Positions 1 to 9,073 are shown, numbered from the stretch's first letter. The stretch is 64,000 bases of DNA from Stenotrophomonas sp. ZAC14D1_NAIMI4_1 (GCF_003086775.1 NZ_CP026001.1:2754407-2818406); one strand, 5' to 3'. The notes: a model not told the origin generated them from the sequence alone. A program made the numbers and translations.

Positions 1-465
1 CCGAACCTTGCCCAGCACCAGATCCGACTCGACGAAGAAGCGCTGCGCTTCCCCTGCCGCCTCTATGCCGATGGCACACGCCTGATGCGCCTCGCCTCCT
101 CGCTGCAGGGCGACGCGCGCCTGCTGTGCCTCTGCCTGGCGACGCGCCACCCGGACGGCCATCTGCGCCAGCACGCGCTTGAAACGCTGGGCGCGGCATC
201 GGCACCGTGGGTCCTGGCCTTCCATCTTGCGCTGCTCGGCGAGTACGTCGAGGAGATCGCCGTAGCCGTCGAACAGCAGGCGCAGCAGATCGGCCTGGCT
301 GCCTACCTGCCCCTGGTCCGAGCGAACCCGGCCTTCGTGGACCGCTGCATCCAACGCGCAGCGAGCTACTGGAACGCCTACTATCGATCCCGGCACCCGA
401 CGCTGCGCACGTTCCCGGCGCACCGCCTGCTGCTGCAGCTGCGAAGCGTCAGCCGCAGCCCCTGA
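1..465 (+). CDS. Unknown protein, C-terminal part (5' end outside window)
   Basis: Reading frame 1 is open from the first base to the TGA at 463-465, giving about 154 residues that enter the window already in progress. The visible part is Leu/Ala-rich and mostly predicted helical, with no signal peptide, membrane segment or motif I recognise. It ends in an Arg/Ser-rich tail. It stops about 37 bp before a Fur-like box, so it is probably not part of the iron operon that follows. Function unknown. Confidence 0.7.
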   Translation, partial: PNLAQHQIRLDEEALRFPCRLYADGTRLMRLASSLQGDARLLCLCLATRHPDGHLRQHALETLGAASAPWVLAFHLALLGEYVEEIAVAVEQQAQQIGLAAYLPLVRANPAFVDRCIQRAASYWNAYYRSRHPTLRTFPAHRLLLQLRSVSRSP

Positions 466-501
466 CCGGGCGCCCGGCCGCACCAGGCCGGATCGCGATG
501 A

Positions 502-516
502 TGCAAATGATTCTCC
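502..516 (+). promoter_or_regulatory. Fur-box-like operator upstream of the iron-uptake operon
   Basis: The 15 bases TGCAAATGATTCTCC fit the 7-1-7 Fur consensus at 10 of 14 arm positions (five matches in each arm). The box lies about 70 bp before the GTG start of the ECF sigma gene, and the operon behind it encodes iron/heme uptake. Iron-responsive repression by Fur is inferred from this match and context; binding has not been shown. Confidence 0.6.
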
Positions 517-585
517 TTTACTGTAAGGTGCAGCCGCTGCCCTTGCCGCCGCGGGCTGTTCCTCCACACTGCCCCCGCCCGCCTT

Positions 586-1095
586 GTGTCCACGCCTGTC
601 GAACCGACGGATGTCGCGCATCTGTGCGCAGCCCATTACCGGCCGCTGCATGCCCACGTCCGCCGCAAACTCCCGCAACGCAGCGACGCCGATGACGTCG
701 TCCAGGAAACCTGGCTGCGCGTCATCAAGGTCGCGGCCAGCGGACTGCTGGGCAACGGCCGCGCCTACCTGTACCGCGTCGCCCACAACCTGATCGCCGA
801 CCACTACCGGCAGCGCACGCGCCGTCACGAAGAAACGTTGGACGACGCCCAGCTGCTGGCCATCGCCGACCCCGCACCACTGCCCGAACAGCGCCTGCTC
901 GATGCCGAGCAGCTGCGCCATCTCGACGCGATCATCGCCGCCCTGCCGGCGCGGTCACGCCAGGTCTTCCTGCTGGCACGGGTGGAGCAGATGGGGCTGG
1001 CCGAGATTGGGCGCCTGCTTGGCATCACCCGGCAGACCGCGCACGGCCACCTGCTGCGTGCACTGGTCGCCGTGCAGCAGGTACCGCAGGCGTGA
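586..1095 (+). CDS. ECF RNA polymerase sigma factor, FecI-like
   Basis: A 169-residue sigma-70 family factor of the extracytoplasmic-function class. Region 2 is visible near residues 34-76 (DADDVVQETW, then YLYRVAHNLIADHY). Region 4 with its helix-turn-helix is at about 120-150 (LPARSRQVFLLAR, LAEIGRLLGI). FecI-type factors direct polymerase to the promoter of a partner TonB receptor once released by FecR. The start is a GTG. The stop overlaps the GTG of the anti-sigma gene by 4 bp (GTGA), so the pair is translationally coupled. An upstream Fur-like box suggests iron repression. The assignment is firm; the exact ligand is unknown. Confidence 0.9.
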   Translation: MSTPVEPTDVAHLCAAHYRPLHAHVRRKLPQRSDADDVVQETWLRVIKVAASGLLGNGRAYLYRVAHNLIADHYRQRTRRHEETLDDAQLLAIADPAPLPEQRLLDAEQLRHLDAIIAALPARSRQVFLLARVEQMGLAEIGRLLGITRQTAHGHLLRALVAVQQVPQA

Positions 1096-2018
1096 GCCAC
1101 GACGCCATTGCCCAGGAAGCCGCCCGCTGGTGGCTGGATGGCCACGACGGCCACCGCGACGAGAACGCCTTCGCCCGCTGGTATGCGGCCGACCCGCGCC
1201 ACGCCGCGCAGTACCAGCACCTGCAGGCGCTCTGGCAGGCCGGCACGGGCCTGCCCAGCATGCAGCGGCAGCAGCAGCGGCGGCAGCGTCGCCGCGTGCG
1301 CGACGCCGGTATCGCGGTCCTGCTGCTGTGTGCGCTGGGCCTGTACAGCCGCCATGTGACCCCACCCGCCGCGCAGGTGGTACGCACGGCCGCCGGACAG
1401 ATCCGTGACGAAATCCTGCCCGATGGCTCGCACCTGCAGCTTGCGCCCGGCAGCGAGATCCACGTGCGCATCGATGGCACGCGTCGCCAGCTGCAGCTGC
1501 AGCACGGCCAGGCCTGGTTCAAGGTCGCCACCGACACCGGCAGGCCCTTCCAGGTGCACACACCCCACGGCACCGTGACCGCGCTGGGCACCGCCTTCGA
1601 TGTCGCCGTGGGCGAGCACGCCAGCAGGGTCGCCGTCACCGAGCACACGGTACGGGTGGACAGCGGCCCGGGCCACGCCGAGGCTGAGGAAGGCCAGCAG
1701 ATGCGCTTCGATGGCAACGGCACGAGCGCAGCCACAGAGATGGAAAGCGGCGCACTGGCCTGGCGCGAGCGACGCCTGCACTGGGTCTCGGCACCGCTGG
1801 CCAAGGTCGCACAGGGGCTGGATGCCTGGCACGGCGGCCACACCTGGATCATCGGCCCCGCACTCCGCCAGCAACCGGTGACCCTGCTCGGCAATGCCGA
1901 TGGCGCTGCCGAAAGCCGTGACCAGCTGGCCACGCAGCTGCACGTGCGCGTGCTGCGCCTGCCCGGTGACGTGCAGGTCTGGGTGGCGCCGCACGACGAA
2001 CCGCGCGATGCACCCTGA
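1092..2018 (+). CDS. FecR-family anti-sigma factor / signal transducer
   Basis: A 308-residue single-pass inner-membrane protein. The N-terminal FecR/DUF4880 segment (AARWWLDGHDG, ARWYAADPRHAAQY) would hold the sigma factor in the cytoplasm. One membrane helix lies near residues 74-92, and the FecR periplasmic domain follows (RTAAGQIRDEILPDGS, LGTAFDVAV). The periplasmic part is expected to sense the STN domain of the downstream receptor. GTG start overlapping the sigma stop by 4 bp. The standard order sigma - FecR - receptor supports a cell-surface signalling circuit. Confidence 0.9.
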   Translation: MSHDAIAQEAARWWLDGHDGHRDENAFARWYAADPRHAAQYQHLQALWQAGTGLPSMQRQQQRRQRRRVRDAGIAVLLLCALGLYSRHVTPPAAQVVRTAAGQIRDEILPDGSHLQLAPGSEIHVRIDGTRRQLQLQHGQAWFKVATDTGRPFQVHTPHGTVTALGTAFDVAVGEHASRVAVTEHTVRVDSGPGHAEAEEGQQMRFDGNGTSAATEMESGALAWRERRLHWVSAPLAKVAQGLDAWHGGHTWIIGPALRQQPVTLLGNADGAAESRDQLATQLHVRVLRLPGDVQVWVAPHDEPRDAP

Positions 2019-2082
2019 CATCGGCCCTGCCGCCGCGTCTACCCAGGTGAACGACGCCCTGCGTCATCCCCTGGAGCCTTCG

Positions 2083-4554
2083 ATGCTGTACCACCGCCCC
2101 CTCGTTCTTGCCCTCTCGCTGGCGTGTGCCGGCGCCCTGCCACTGCTGCCTGCACCTGCCCGCGCACAGGCAGCGACACGCCACTACGATCTGCCCGCGC
2201 AGCCGCTGGCCCAGGCACTGGATGCCTACAGCCGCCTCACGGGCGTGGATCTGGTGATGGCCACCGCACTCCCCGCTGGCCATGTGGCCCCCGCCCTGCA
2301 GGGTGACTTCGATGACGCCCAGGCGCTGACCCGCCTGCTGGCCGGCAGCCCCCTGCGGCCGCGCTTCATCGACGCCCGTCATGCCACCCTGGAACCAGCG
2401 CCGCCCCAGCGCGACGACGGCAGCCGCCGTACCGGTCCGCTGCGCGTGCAGAGCGACACCTCGCGCGGGCCGGCTGCCGGTGCCGGCACCAGCCAGTACG
2501 TCGCCCCCCTCGCCGACGGCTTCACCCCCAAGGTCGGCAGCGAGCGCGTTGCCATGGCCGAACGCCAGGACGGCAACAGCCTGCTGCGCTCGATGCCCGG
2601 CAGCCACAGCTTCCACTCGCGCAGCCAGCCGGGGCTGCAGGTCAACATCCGCGGCATGACCGGCGCCGGCCGGGTCAACACCATGATCGACGGCGTGACC
2701 CAGACCTTCCGCAACAACGCCGGGCATGGCTCCGGCGGTCCGTTCGCCTATGTCGATCCGTTCCTGCTGGCCGGCGTTGACGTGCAGCGCGGCGCGGTGG
2801 CCGGTGCTGACGGCGCCGGCACGCTGGCCGGCAGTGCCAACTTCCGCACGCTGGACATCGACGACCTGCTGGCCGAAGGCCGCGACTGGGGCCTGCGCGC
2901 CGGTTACCGCCACGGCAACAACGGCTACGGCGATGGCCGCACGTTCGCCGGCGCATGGCGCCACAGCGAGGACGGCGGCGACCGCCAGTTCGGCCTGCTG
3001 GCAGCGGCCAGCAGCAGCCGCAGCGGCGAATACGCAACCGCCAATGGACAGAAGAACAGCGCCGACCCGGCCAGCCAGCAACCCAGCAGCTGGCTGCTGA
3101 AGGCGCGCCTGCAGCCCAGCGACCAGCACCGGCTGGACCTGAGCCACATGCACTATGAAAACGACTTCTACCACAACTACCCGTGGCAGATTTCCGCGCG
3201 CAACCAGCGCGCCAGTTACCACTACACGCCCTACACGCCGTGGCTGGACGTGCGCGTCACCTTCGCCGGCAACAAGACGCATCTGTATTACCCGCCGGTG
3301 GAGGATTCCAGCTACATCGGCCGACGCACGCACAGCAGCCTGAGCAGCTGGACCGCAGACAACACCAGCCGCTTCGAGATCGGCCCGGTGCAGGCGCGCT
3401 GGAACACCGGCGTCAAGCACCAGTCGGACATCTTCGTGGCCGACACCCCCACCCTGCGCGGCGCCAACCCGCAGGGCCGCAGCCAGCTGGACAGCGTGTT
3501 CAGCACGCTTGAACTGCAGCATGACCGCTACGCATTGACCGCTGGCCTGCGCCAGGAACGGTATGGCATCAGCGGCCACATCCCGGTCTGTTCGGATGTG
3601 CCGGGCCAGTGTGCGGACATCGGCGGCGGCGACATCGACGTGCGCCGCACCCAGCATGCGCTCAGCCCCAGCCTCGCGTTCTCGGTGCAGGCCACCGACT
3701 GGCTGCAGCTGTTCGTTGAAGCCTCGCGCACCTCGCGCGCGCCGCGCGTGCAGGAGATGTTCTTCGAGAAGATCCCGCTGGAAGGCATGAGCGACGCCGA
3801 TGGCGTGGGCGCCAACCCGTTCCTGCGCCGCGAGCGTTCGCGCAACCTGCAGTTCGGCGCCAACCTCAGTACCGACTCGCTGCTGGTCGACGGCGACCTG
3901 GCCCAGCTGCGGGTCACCCGCTTCGACAACCGCATCCGCGACTACATCAAGCCGCAATACCTGCTGGTGGTGCATCCGCCGGAAGTGGCGCCGCTGGTGG
4001 TGGCCATCGACAGCGACGAGCAGTTGAGCGCCTGGACCGACGTGCTCGATGCCGATGACTTCACCACCACCACCCGCTGGATGAACCAGCCCGGCATCGT
4101 GCGCATGCGTGGCATCGAACTGGAAGCCCACTACGCCAGCGAGCACTACCACGCCACGTTGAGCTGGACACGGTCGCACACCAGCGCGCCCACCATCGAA
4201 TACGTCAACCTGGAAGACATCACCGCCCTGCCCGACCGCTACTGGACGCTGGACGTGGGTGGCAGCTGGTGGCAGCAGCGCGTGCAGGCCGGCGTGCGTG
4301 CCGAGTACTCCGGCCCCACCGAGGAAGGCTACGACTTCTTCCAGACCCGCAAGACCGGCGGCACCGGCGTGCTGCTGGATTTCTACGCCAGCTTCAAGCC
4401 CCAGGCCAATACCACGCTGTGGCTGAACATCGAAAACCTGCAGAACAAAGCCTATGACAACAATGCCTCGATCGACAGCATCTTCAGCCCGATCCTGGAT
4501 CGCGGCAACGGCCGTGGACGGACGGTCTCGATGGGCATCAATGTGGCGTTCTGA
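2083..4554 (+). CDS. TonB-dependent outer-membrane receptor with STN signalling domain (probable heme/iron receptor)
   Basis: About 823 residues. A signal peptide ends near ARAQA, followed by an STN (secretin/TonB short N-terminal) domain at about 32-100, which talks to FecR. The plug (LQVNIRGMTGAGRVNTMIDG) and a long beta-barrel ending in aromatic MGINVAF follow. The plug resembles heme/hemoglobin receptors of the HasR type, and a ChaN-like gene follows, so heme or hemoglobin is the likely ligand (inference). I chose the ATG at 2083 because it has a GGAG 7 bp upstream and begins a proper signal peptide; longer in-frame starts back to 1894 overlap fecR. The last 14 bases overlap the next gene. 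Confidence 0.88.
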   Translation: MLYHRPLVLALSLACAGALPLLPAPARAQAATRHYDLPAQPLAQALDAYSRLTGVDLVMATALPAGHVAPALQGDFDDAQALTRLLAGSPLRPRFIDARHATLEPAPPQRDDGSRRTGPLRVQSDTSRGPAAGAGTSQYVAPLADGFTPKVGSERVAMAERQDGNSLLRSMPGSHSFHSRSQPGLQVNIRGMTGAGRVNTMIDGVTQTFRNNAGHGSGGPFAYVDPFLLAGVDVQRGAVAGADGAGTLAGSANFRTLDIDDLLAEGRDWGLRAGYRHGNNGYGDGRTFAGAWRHSEDGGDRQFGLLAAASSSRSGEYATANGQKNSADPASQQPSSWLLKARLQPSDQHRLDLSHMHYENDFYHNYPWQISARNQRASYHYTPYTPWLDVRVTFAGNKTHLYYPPVEDSSYIGRRTHSSLSSWTADNTSRFEIGPVQARWNTGVKHQSDIFVADTPTLRGANPQGRSQLDSVFSTLELQHDRYALTAGLRQERYGISGHIPVCSDVPGQCADIGGGDIDVRRTQHALSPSLAFSVQATDWLQLFVEASRTSRAPRVQEMFFEKIPLEGMSDADGVGANPFLRRERSRNLQFGANLSTDSLLVDGDLAQLRVTRFDNRIRDYIKPQYLLVVHPPEVAPLVVAIDSDEQLSAWTDVLDADDFTTTTRWMNQPGIVRMRGIELEAHYASEHYHATLSWTRSHTSAPTIEYVNLEDITALPDRYWTLDVGGSWWQQRVQAGVRAEYSGPTEEGYDFFQTRKTGGTGVLLDFYASFKPQANTTLWLNIENLQNKAYDNNASIDSIFSPILDRGNGRGRTVSMGINVAF

Positions 4555-5341
4555 GCGCCGCTGGCTGCTGCTGTGCCTGCTCGCACTGGCAGGCATGGCC
4601 GGGGCGCAGCCGATGCCGGGACGCGTCATCGACCTGGCCACTGGGCAGGCGCTGGATGAGGCGGGCTTCACGCAGCGCGTGGCCGGGGCGCAGCGCGTGC
4701 TGCTGGGCGAGCGCCACGATGTCGAGGCCGACCACGCCGCGCAGCGCTGGCTGCTCGCGGCCCTGCAGCGGCAGCGGCCGCAGGGCGCGCTGGTGCTGGA
4801 GATGATCGCGCAGGAACGCCAGGCGCGCCTGCAGCGCGTGCAACGCTGGCTGGCCAAGGGCAACCGGGCCGACGGCAGCCGCCTGCAGGAACTGCTGGGC
4901 TGGGACAGCCGCTGGCCCTGGCAGGCCTATGGCGGCCTGGTGCAGGACGCCTGCGCTGCAGGCATTGCCCTGCACGGCGGCAACCTGTCGCGTGCCGAAG
5001 TCGATGCGCTGCTGGCATCGACTGAGCCGGTCCGCTTCCCGGTAGCCGACGCGCGCCAGCGGTTGTCAGCAGTCGTGCTGGCCCAGCATGCCGGGGCCGC
5101 GCCGATGCTGGAGGGCATGCTTGCCGTGCAGCAGGCACGCGACACGCGCATGGCCCAGGTACTGGCAACGTCGCCCGCACCCGCCCTGCTGGTCGCCGGC
5201 CGCTGGCACGTGCTGCGTGGTACCGGCGTGCCCGGCTACCTGCCGCCGGCCACGCCGGCGCTGGTGATCGCCTTGGCCGCACCGGGCGAAGCCCTCGACG
5301 TTGGCGACGCCGATCTGCTGTGGGTGACCGCCGATGAGTGA
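4541..5341 (+). CDS. ChaN-family heme-binding uptake protein
   Basis: A 266-residue secreted protein: signal peptide at about 6-21 (WLLLCLLALAGMAGA), then the ChaN/Tiki-like fold with the hallmark LLGERHDVEADH near residue 52 and LVLEM about 40 residues on. ChaN of Campylobacter binds heme; the family is linked to iron uptake. There is no lipobox, unlike some ChaN lipoproteins, so it is probably periplasmic. Its ATG lies inside the end of the receptor gene (14-bp overlap), and its stop overlaps the tonB start by 8 bp. Family is fairly sure; heme binding is inferred from family and operon. Confidence 0.8.
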   Translation: MWRSERRWLLLCLLALAGMAGAQPMPGRVIDLATGQALDEAGFTQRVAGAQRVLLGERHDVEADHAAQRWLLAALQRQRPQGALVLEMIAQERQARLQRVQRWLAKGNRADGSRLQELLGWDSRWPWQAYGGLVQDACAAGIALHGGNLSRAEVDALLASTEPVRFPVADARQRLSAVVLAQHAGAAPMLEGMLAVQQARDTRMAQVLATSPAPALLVAGRWHVLRGTGVPGYLPPATPALVIALAAPGEALDVGDADLLWVTADE

Positions 5342-6056
5342 GCGCAGCGGCCACTGGCAGGCCGTCGCCATCAGCGTCGGCCTGCACCTGTTGCCGCTGT
5401 TGCTGCTCGTGCACTGGGTGGTGACCCCGGCGGCACTGCCGCCGCCGGAGCAGGACATGCGCATCAGCCTGCGCCTGCTGGCACCGGCCGCGCCGCCGCA
5501 GCCGGTGGAGGAGCGCCACGCCGATACGCCCCGCCCGGCGCAGCAGGCCAGTGCGCCGCAGCCCAGCAAAGCGCCACCGCCGCCGTTGCCCACGGCTGCG
5601 CGCGAAGGCGAACGCGCAGCCAGCGAAACCGGCGGCAGCGGACGCCAGCCGCTGCTGGTTGCCCCGCCTGCCGCAAGCACCAACGCCGCGCCGGCCACGG
5701 CCTCGGTCGCCGCCGCACCGCCCACACCGGACGCCCCTCCTGCGGACCTGCAGGCCGGCGCCGCCAGCGACCAGTGGGAGGCCCGGCTGATGGCGCGACT
5801 GCAACGCTATCGCTTCTACCCCGCCACCGCGCGCGCACGGCGCCAGCAGGGCACGGCCTGGGTACGGGTCAGCCTGGACCGCACAGGCAGCCTGCTTGCC
5901 CTGCGCCTGGAGCAGTCCAGCGGCCAGCCACTGCTGGATGAAGCCGCGCTGCAGACCTTCCGCCGCGCACAACCGCTGCCGCCCATTCCTGATGAGATGA
6001 ACGCGCCGCAGGAACTGGTGGTGCCCGTGGAGTACTACCTGCACCAGGCCGGGTGA
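5334..6056 (+). CDS. TonB-family energy transducer
   Basis: A 240-residue protein with the TonB layout: short cytoplasmic N-terminus, one membrane helix at about 10-29, a Pro/Ala-rich periplasmic spacer (about 35-145), and a C-terminal TonB domain beginning around RLQRYRFYPATARARR. It carries proton-motive energy, via ExbB/ExbD not seen here, to the receptor. Being last in the operon and overlapping the ChaN stop by 8 bp, it looks dedicated to this receptor. A housekeeping tonB may exist elsewhere, so no symbol is assigned. Confidence 0.88.
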   Translation: MSERSGHWQAVAISVGLHLLPLLLLVHWVVTPAALPPPEQDMRISLRLLAPAAPPQPVEERHADTPRPAQQASAPQPSKAPPPPLPTAAREGERAASETGGSGRQPLLVAPPAASTNAAPATASVAAAPPTPDAPPADLQAGAASDQWEARLMARLQRYRFYPATARARRQQGTAWVRVSLDRTGSLLALRLEQSSGQPLLDEAALQTFRRAQPLPPIPDEMNAPQELVVPVEYYLHQAG

Positions 6057-6064
6057 CAGAACGC

Positions 6065-6096
6065 AGCAGGCCCGCACGTTGCCATGCGGGCCTGCT
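6065..6096. terminator. Bidirectional terminator between tonB and dsbG
   Basis: A perfect 12-bp stem (AGCAGGCCCGCA at 6065-6076 with its complement at 6085-6096) closes an 8-nt loop between two convergent genes. There is only a weak T-run. It would end transcripts from both sides. Confidence 0.7.
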
Positions 6097-6124
6097 GTCA
6101 TTCATTTGCGGTGCGGGAACATCC

Positions 6125-6964
6125 TCAGCGCGGGCCGAGCACCTTCTGCAGGTCATCGCCCTGCGGCAGGCCGGCGCGGCGTTCGACGCTGCCCTGCTCA
6201 TTCTGGAACAGGATGCCCGGCGTGCCCTGGAAGCCCATTTCCACCATCAGCACCTGGTTTGCATCCAGCTTGCCCGCCACTTCGCGGCTGATGCTCGGCA
6301 GCGGCTTGATGCCACCCCGGTCGAACTGGTGTTCGTTGTCCAGCAGCGCGGCGCTGGGGTCGCGCGCGGACAGGATGGCTGCGGCCTTGGCCGGGCTGTC
6401 CTCGCGGATCACGCCAACCATGATGTGGCGAAGCTGCACCTTGCCGGCATCCACCCACGGACGTGCCGCTTCCCAGAACTTGTGGCAATACGGGCAGTTT
6501 GCGTCACTGAAGGTATAGACCACGCGCGGTGCATCGGCCTTTCCGTCGCGTACCCAGGCACTGCCTTCCAGCTTGGACCACATCTTGGCCGACATCGGCG
6601 CGGCCACCAATTTCTCCACCGCCTCGGCGGCCACGTCGTTGCCCTCGGCATCGAACAGGCTGCCCACCAGCACATGCTTGCCATCGGCGGTGACATAGGC
6701 CGCCGCCGGCTGCTGGCCGCCAACCACGCCGGCGAAGCCACGCAGGCCACCCGGCGCATCGAACTCGGAAATGACTTCGAAGCCGTGCTTCTCGATGCCC
6801 TTCAGCACCGCAGGACGCTCACCCTTGCCTGCCGCAGGAGCTGCTGCAGCAGTCCCGGCAGGCGTCTTGGCCGGCGGCGTCTGTGCCTGGCTGCAGGCGG
6901 TAATGGCCAGCAGCATCGGCAGGATCAGGACCGCAGGCGCGGTGCGCAGGGAAATCGACAGCAT
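6125..6964 (-). CDS. dsbG: Thiol:disulfide interchange protein DsbG-like
   Basis: A 279-residue periplasmic thioredoxin-fold protein of the DsbC/DsbG group. The active site CPYC sits near residue 156 (SDANCPYCHKFW), and a cis-proline TP occurs in GFQGTPGIL. DsbG guards single cysteines from oxidation and isomerises disulfides. The N-terminus has a lipobox-like LAITAC, so it may be membrane-anchored rather than soluble as in E. coli. It follows the TlpA-like gene by 30 bp on the same strand, which suggests that protein is its redox partner. Confidence 0.85.
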   Translation of the reverse strand: MLSISLRTAPAVLILPMLLAITACSQAQTPPAKTPAGTAAAAPAAGKGERPAVLKGIEKHGFEVISEFDAPGGLRGFAGVVGGQQPAAAYVTADGKHVLVGSLFDAEGNDVAAEAVEKLVAAPMSAKMWSKLEGSAWVRDGKADAPRVVYTFSDANCPYCHKFWEAARPWVDAGKVQLRHIMVGVIREDSPAKAAAILSARDPSAALLDNEHQFDRGGIKPLPSISREVAGKLDANQVLMVEMGFQGTPGILFQNEQGSVERRAGLPQGDDLQKVLGPR

Positions 6965-6994
6965 GTGAACTCCAGAGGGAAATGCCCGCGCAGG

Positions 6995-7798
6995 CTACCG
7001 CAGCCTGCGCAGTTTGTGTTCAAGACCGGCGTGGGTCAGTTCACCCAGGTGCAGATCGTGCAGGCGCCCCTGCGCATCGAAGAACAGGGTCGAGGGATAG
7101 GCCCGCACGCCCAGCACGGTCGAGGCAGCGGCAGGCTCATCCAGCAGCACGTCGCGCAGCGCAAGGCGCTCCGCAGTCAGAAACTGCTGGGCCTCATCGA
7201 GGCTTTCGCCCTGGTTGAGAAAGACGAACTGCAGCTCAGGGTGTGCCTGCTGCGCCTGGGCCAGAACCGGCATTTCGCGCCGGCATGGGCCGCACCAGCT
7301 TGCCCAGAGATTGAGCACCACCGGCTTGCCATGGAACTGCGCCAGGTCCAGCGGCCTGCCCTGCAGGTCCACCACCTGCACCGCCGGCAGCGACAACGTG
7401 TTGGCCTGCCACTGTGCCAGGCCGTAGCTGCCCAGGCCCCACAGCACTGCGCCTGCAAGGGCGCTGCACAGCACCGGAACACGCAGTGAAGGATGCCGGC
7501 GCAGGCTCCAGAGGCCCCACCCAAGCGCTGCAACCAGCACCACGGGCACGTGATAGCCACCATCGGCAATCTGCAACATGCTCCAGGGCGCTTCGCGATA
7601 GAAGGCGAAATTGGCGACGATGAAGGACACGCGGCCACAGAGCAGGCCCACCAGCAGCATGTCCAGCACCCGGCCCGCGCCTGAGGGCCGCTGCGGCACG
7701 GGCTGGCGCGACGACCAGAGCCGCGCGATGCCCATCGCCAGCAGCAGACAGACCAGGATCACCACAACCGGCATCGGCACCGGCCCCACACTTGGCAT
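6995..7798 (-). CDS. Membrane-bound TlpA-like thioredoxin with Lgt-like membrane domain
   Basis: 267 residues in two parts. The N-terminal ~120 residues hold about four hydrophobic helices and a segment (LLCGRVSFIVANF, then ADGGYHVP) resembling part of the prolipoprotein diacylglyceryl transferase fold. The C-terminal half is a TlpA/ResA-like thioredoxin with WCGPC near residue 173 and YPSTLFF containing the cis-proline. It would face the periplasm and reduce or oxidise partners there; the adjacent dsbG is the obvious candidate (inference). The Lgt-like part lacks evidence of transferase activity. Confidence 0.8.
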   Translation of the reverse strand: MPSVGPVPMPVVVILVCLLLAMGIARLWSSRQPVPQRPSGAGRVLDMLLVGLLCGRVSFIVANFAFYREAPWSMLQIADGGYHVPVVLVAALGWGLWSLRRHPSLRVPVLCSALAGAVLWGLGSYGLAQWQANTLSLPAVQVVDLQGRPLDLAQFHGKPVVLNLWASWCGPCRREMPVLAQAQQAHPELQFVFLNQGESLDEAQQFLTAERLALRDVLLDEPAAASTVLGVRAYPSTLFFDAQGRLHDLHLGELTHAGLEHKLRRLR

Positions 7799-7830
7799 TG
7801 CATCACCTGCACTACATTCCAGAGGCCTGC

Positions 7831-7877
7831 ATGGTCGGAGCGCTGCGCCTGTGTTGCAAGCGCCGCGCTCCGACCAT
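7831..7877. terminator. Long-stem inverted repeat between AraC regulator and tlpA-dsbG
   Basis: A perfect 13-bp stem (7831-7843 with 7865-7877) and a 21-nt loop sit between the 3' end of the AraC gene and the start of the next gene on the same strand. There is no T-run. Terminator of the regulator transcript is most likely; an operator is possible. Confidence 0.5.
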
Positions 7878-7882
7878 GGCGG

Positions 7883-8965
7883 TCAGGCCGCGTCGAGCGT
7901 TGGCCCTGTGACCGGCACGACCGGCAAGGCACGAGAGGCCATCGCGGCGGGCGCCGGCAGAGCGCGCTCTCGACGCTTGCAGCTCACATGACGGCGGTAA
8001 TTAGCCGGCGTCATGCCGACAATGCGCAGGAACAGGCGGCGGAACGCACTCTGGTCCGCATAGCCCACACCCCAGGCCACCTCGTCGATGCTCGCGCCCT
8101 GTTGCAGCAGGGTCTGCGCCTTCGCTACCCGCAGCCGCTGGCAGTACTCGATGGGACGCAGCCCGGTGGCCTTGAGGAAGCGACGCTGCAGGGTGCGCGG
8201 TTCCAGACCGGAAACCTCGCAGATGGACGGCAGGGTCGCCCCGCGGGCCGACGTGGTGTGCAGCCAGCGCTGGGCCTTGAGCACGTCACGGTCGCCGTGG
8301 GCGAAATTGGCACTGAACCGTTCCAGGTCCTGCTGCACGCCCGCCGGCACGACGATGCCCAGCTGCTGCGCCACCGCACTGGCCACGCCTTGCCCGTGCA
8401 GGCGGTACAGCAGGCGCAGGCCGAGATAGCGCCATGCCTGCGGGCCGGCCACGGTCAGCAGATCGCCATCGTCGACCAGCGTGCGCTCGCTGGGCGCCCA
8501 GCTGGCGGCCTGGCCCTGCAGGCCCGGGTGCCGGCGCAGGTCGGGGCCCGCCACGGTACGCCCGGCCAGCAGACCCGCCCGTGCCAGTACGCCCACGCCA
8601 TCGGCCGCCGCCGACAGCAGGCTGCCGCCGTCGTAATGTGCACGCAGCCAGTCCAGCAACACTTCCTCGGCCCGCACCGAAACCACGGGGCTGACCTGGC
8701 CCGGCAGGGCAATCACCGCAGGAATCGCCGCATCCAGCATGTCCGCACCCGTAACCCGGTTCACGCCGCGGTGGCTGGCGGGCACGATCCAGCGGGTGAC
8801 CAGCACGCGCGCGCTGGGGCGCCGCTGCTGCTGGGCAAGACGGTTGGCCACATGGGCCATTTCAGCCAGTACCGAGGCCGCGGAAGGATCTCCTCCCGGG
8901 TATTCGACCACGGCAACCTCGACGAAGTCCTCGTTCTTCAGTCCCTCCACGCTCCCCTCCTCCAT
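7883..8965 (-). CDS. GlxA-type AraC-family transcriptional regulator
   Basis: About 360 residues. The N-terminal ~190 residues form a DJ-1/PfpI-like (GATase1-like) domain, typical of GlxA/FtrA regulators. Two AraC helix-turn-helix units follow (LPSICEVSGLEPRTLQRRF; then IDEVAWGVGYADQSAFRRLF), with RPIEYCQRLRVAKAQ between them. I use ATG at 8965, but it has no Shine-Dalgarno, while a strong GGAGGAGGGG run inside its first codons favours the GTG at 8950 (five residues shorter). The target is unknown; it is separated by a hairpin from the tlpA-dsbG pair. Confidence 0.85.
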   Translation of the reverse strand: MEEGSVEGLKNEDFVEVAVVEYPGGDPSAASVLAEMAHVANRLAQQQRRPSARVLVTRWIVPASHRGVNRVTGADMLDAAIPAVIALPGQVSPVVSVRAEEVLLDWLRAHYDGGSLLSAAADGVGVLARAGLLAGRTVAGPDLRRHPGLQGQAASWAPSERTLVDDGDLLTVAGPQAWRYLGLRLLYRLHGQGVASAVAQQLGIVVPAGVQQDLERFSANFAHGDRDVLKAQRWLHTTSARGATLPSICEVSGLEPRTLQRRFLKATGLRPIEYCQRLRVAKAQTLLQQGASIDEVAWGVGYADQSAFRRLFLRIVGMTPANYRRHVSCKRRERALPAPAAMASRALPVVPVTGPTLDAA

Positions 8966-9073
8966 TCGTTCAGGCCGTCGAGCGGCCAGTTCAGGCGAGG
9001 GTAGGAACTGCCCCAACGGCGGGGCTATGAAGAAAGTTGCAAAGTGACCTGAATGGGCAAAACCGATAAACCC

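Noticed and set aside
1849..4863. Long open frame (1004 codons) antisense to the TonB receptor
   Set aside because: It has no recognisable domains, is Arg/Ala-skewed, and lies opposite a complete receptor gene; a high-GC shadow frame.
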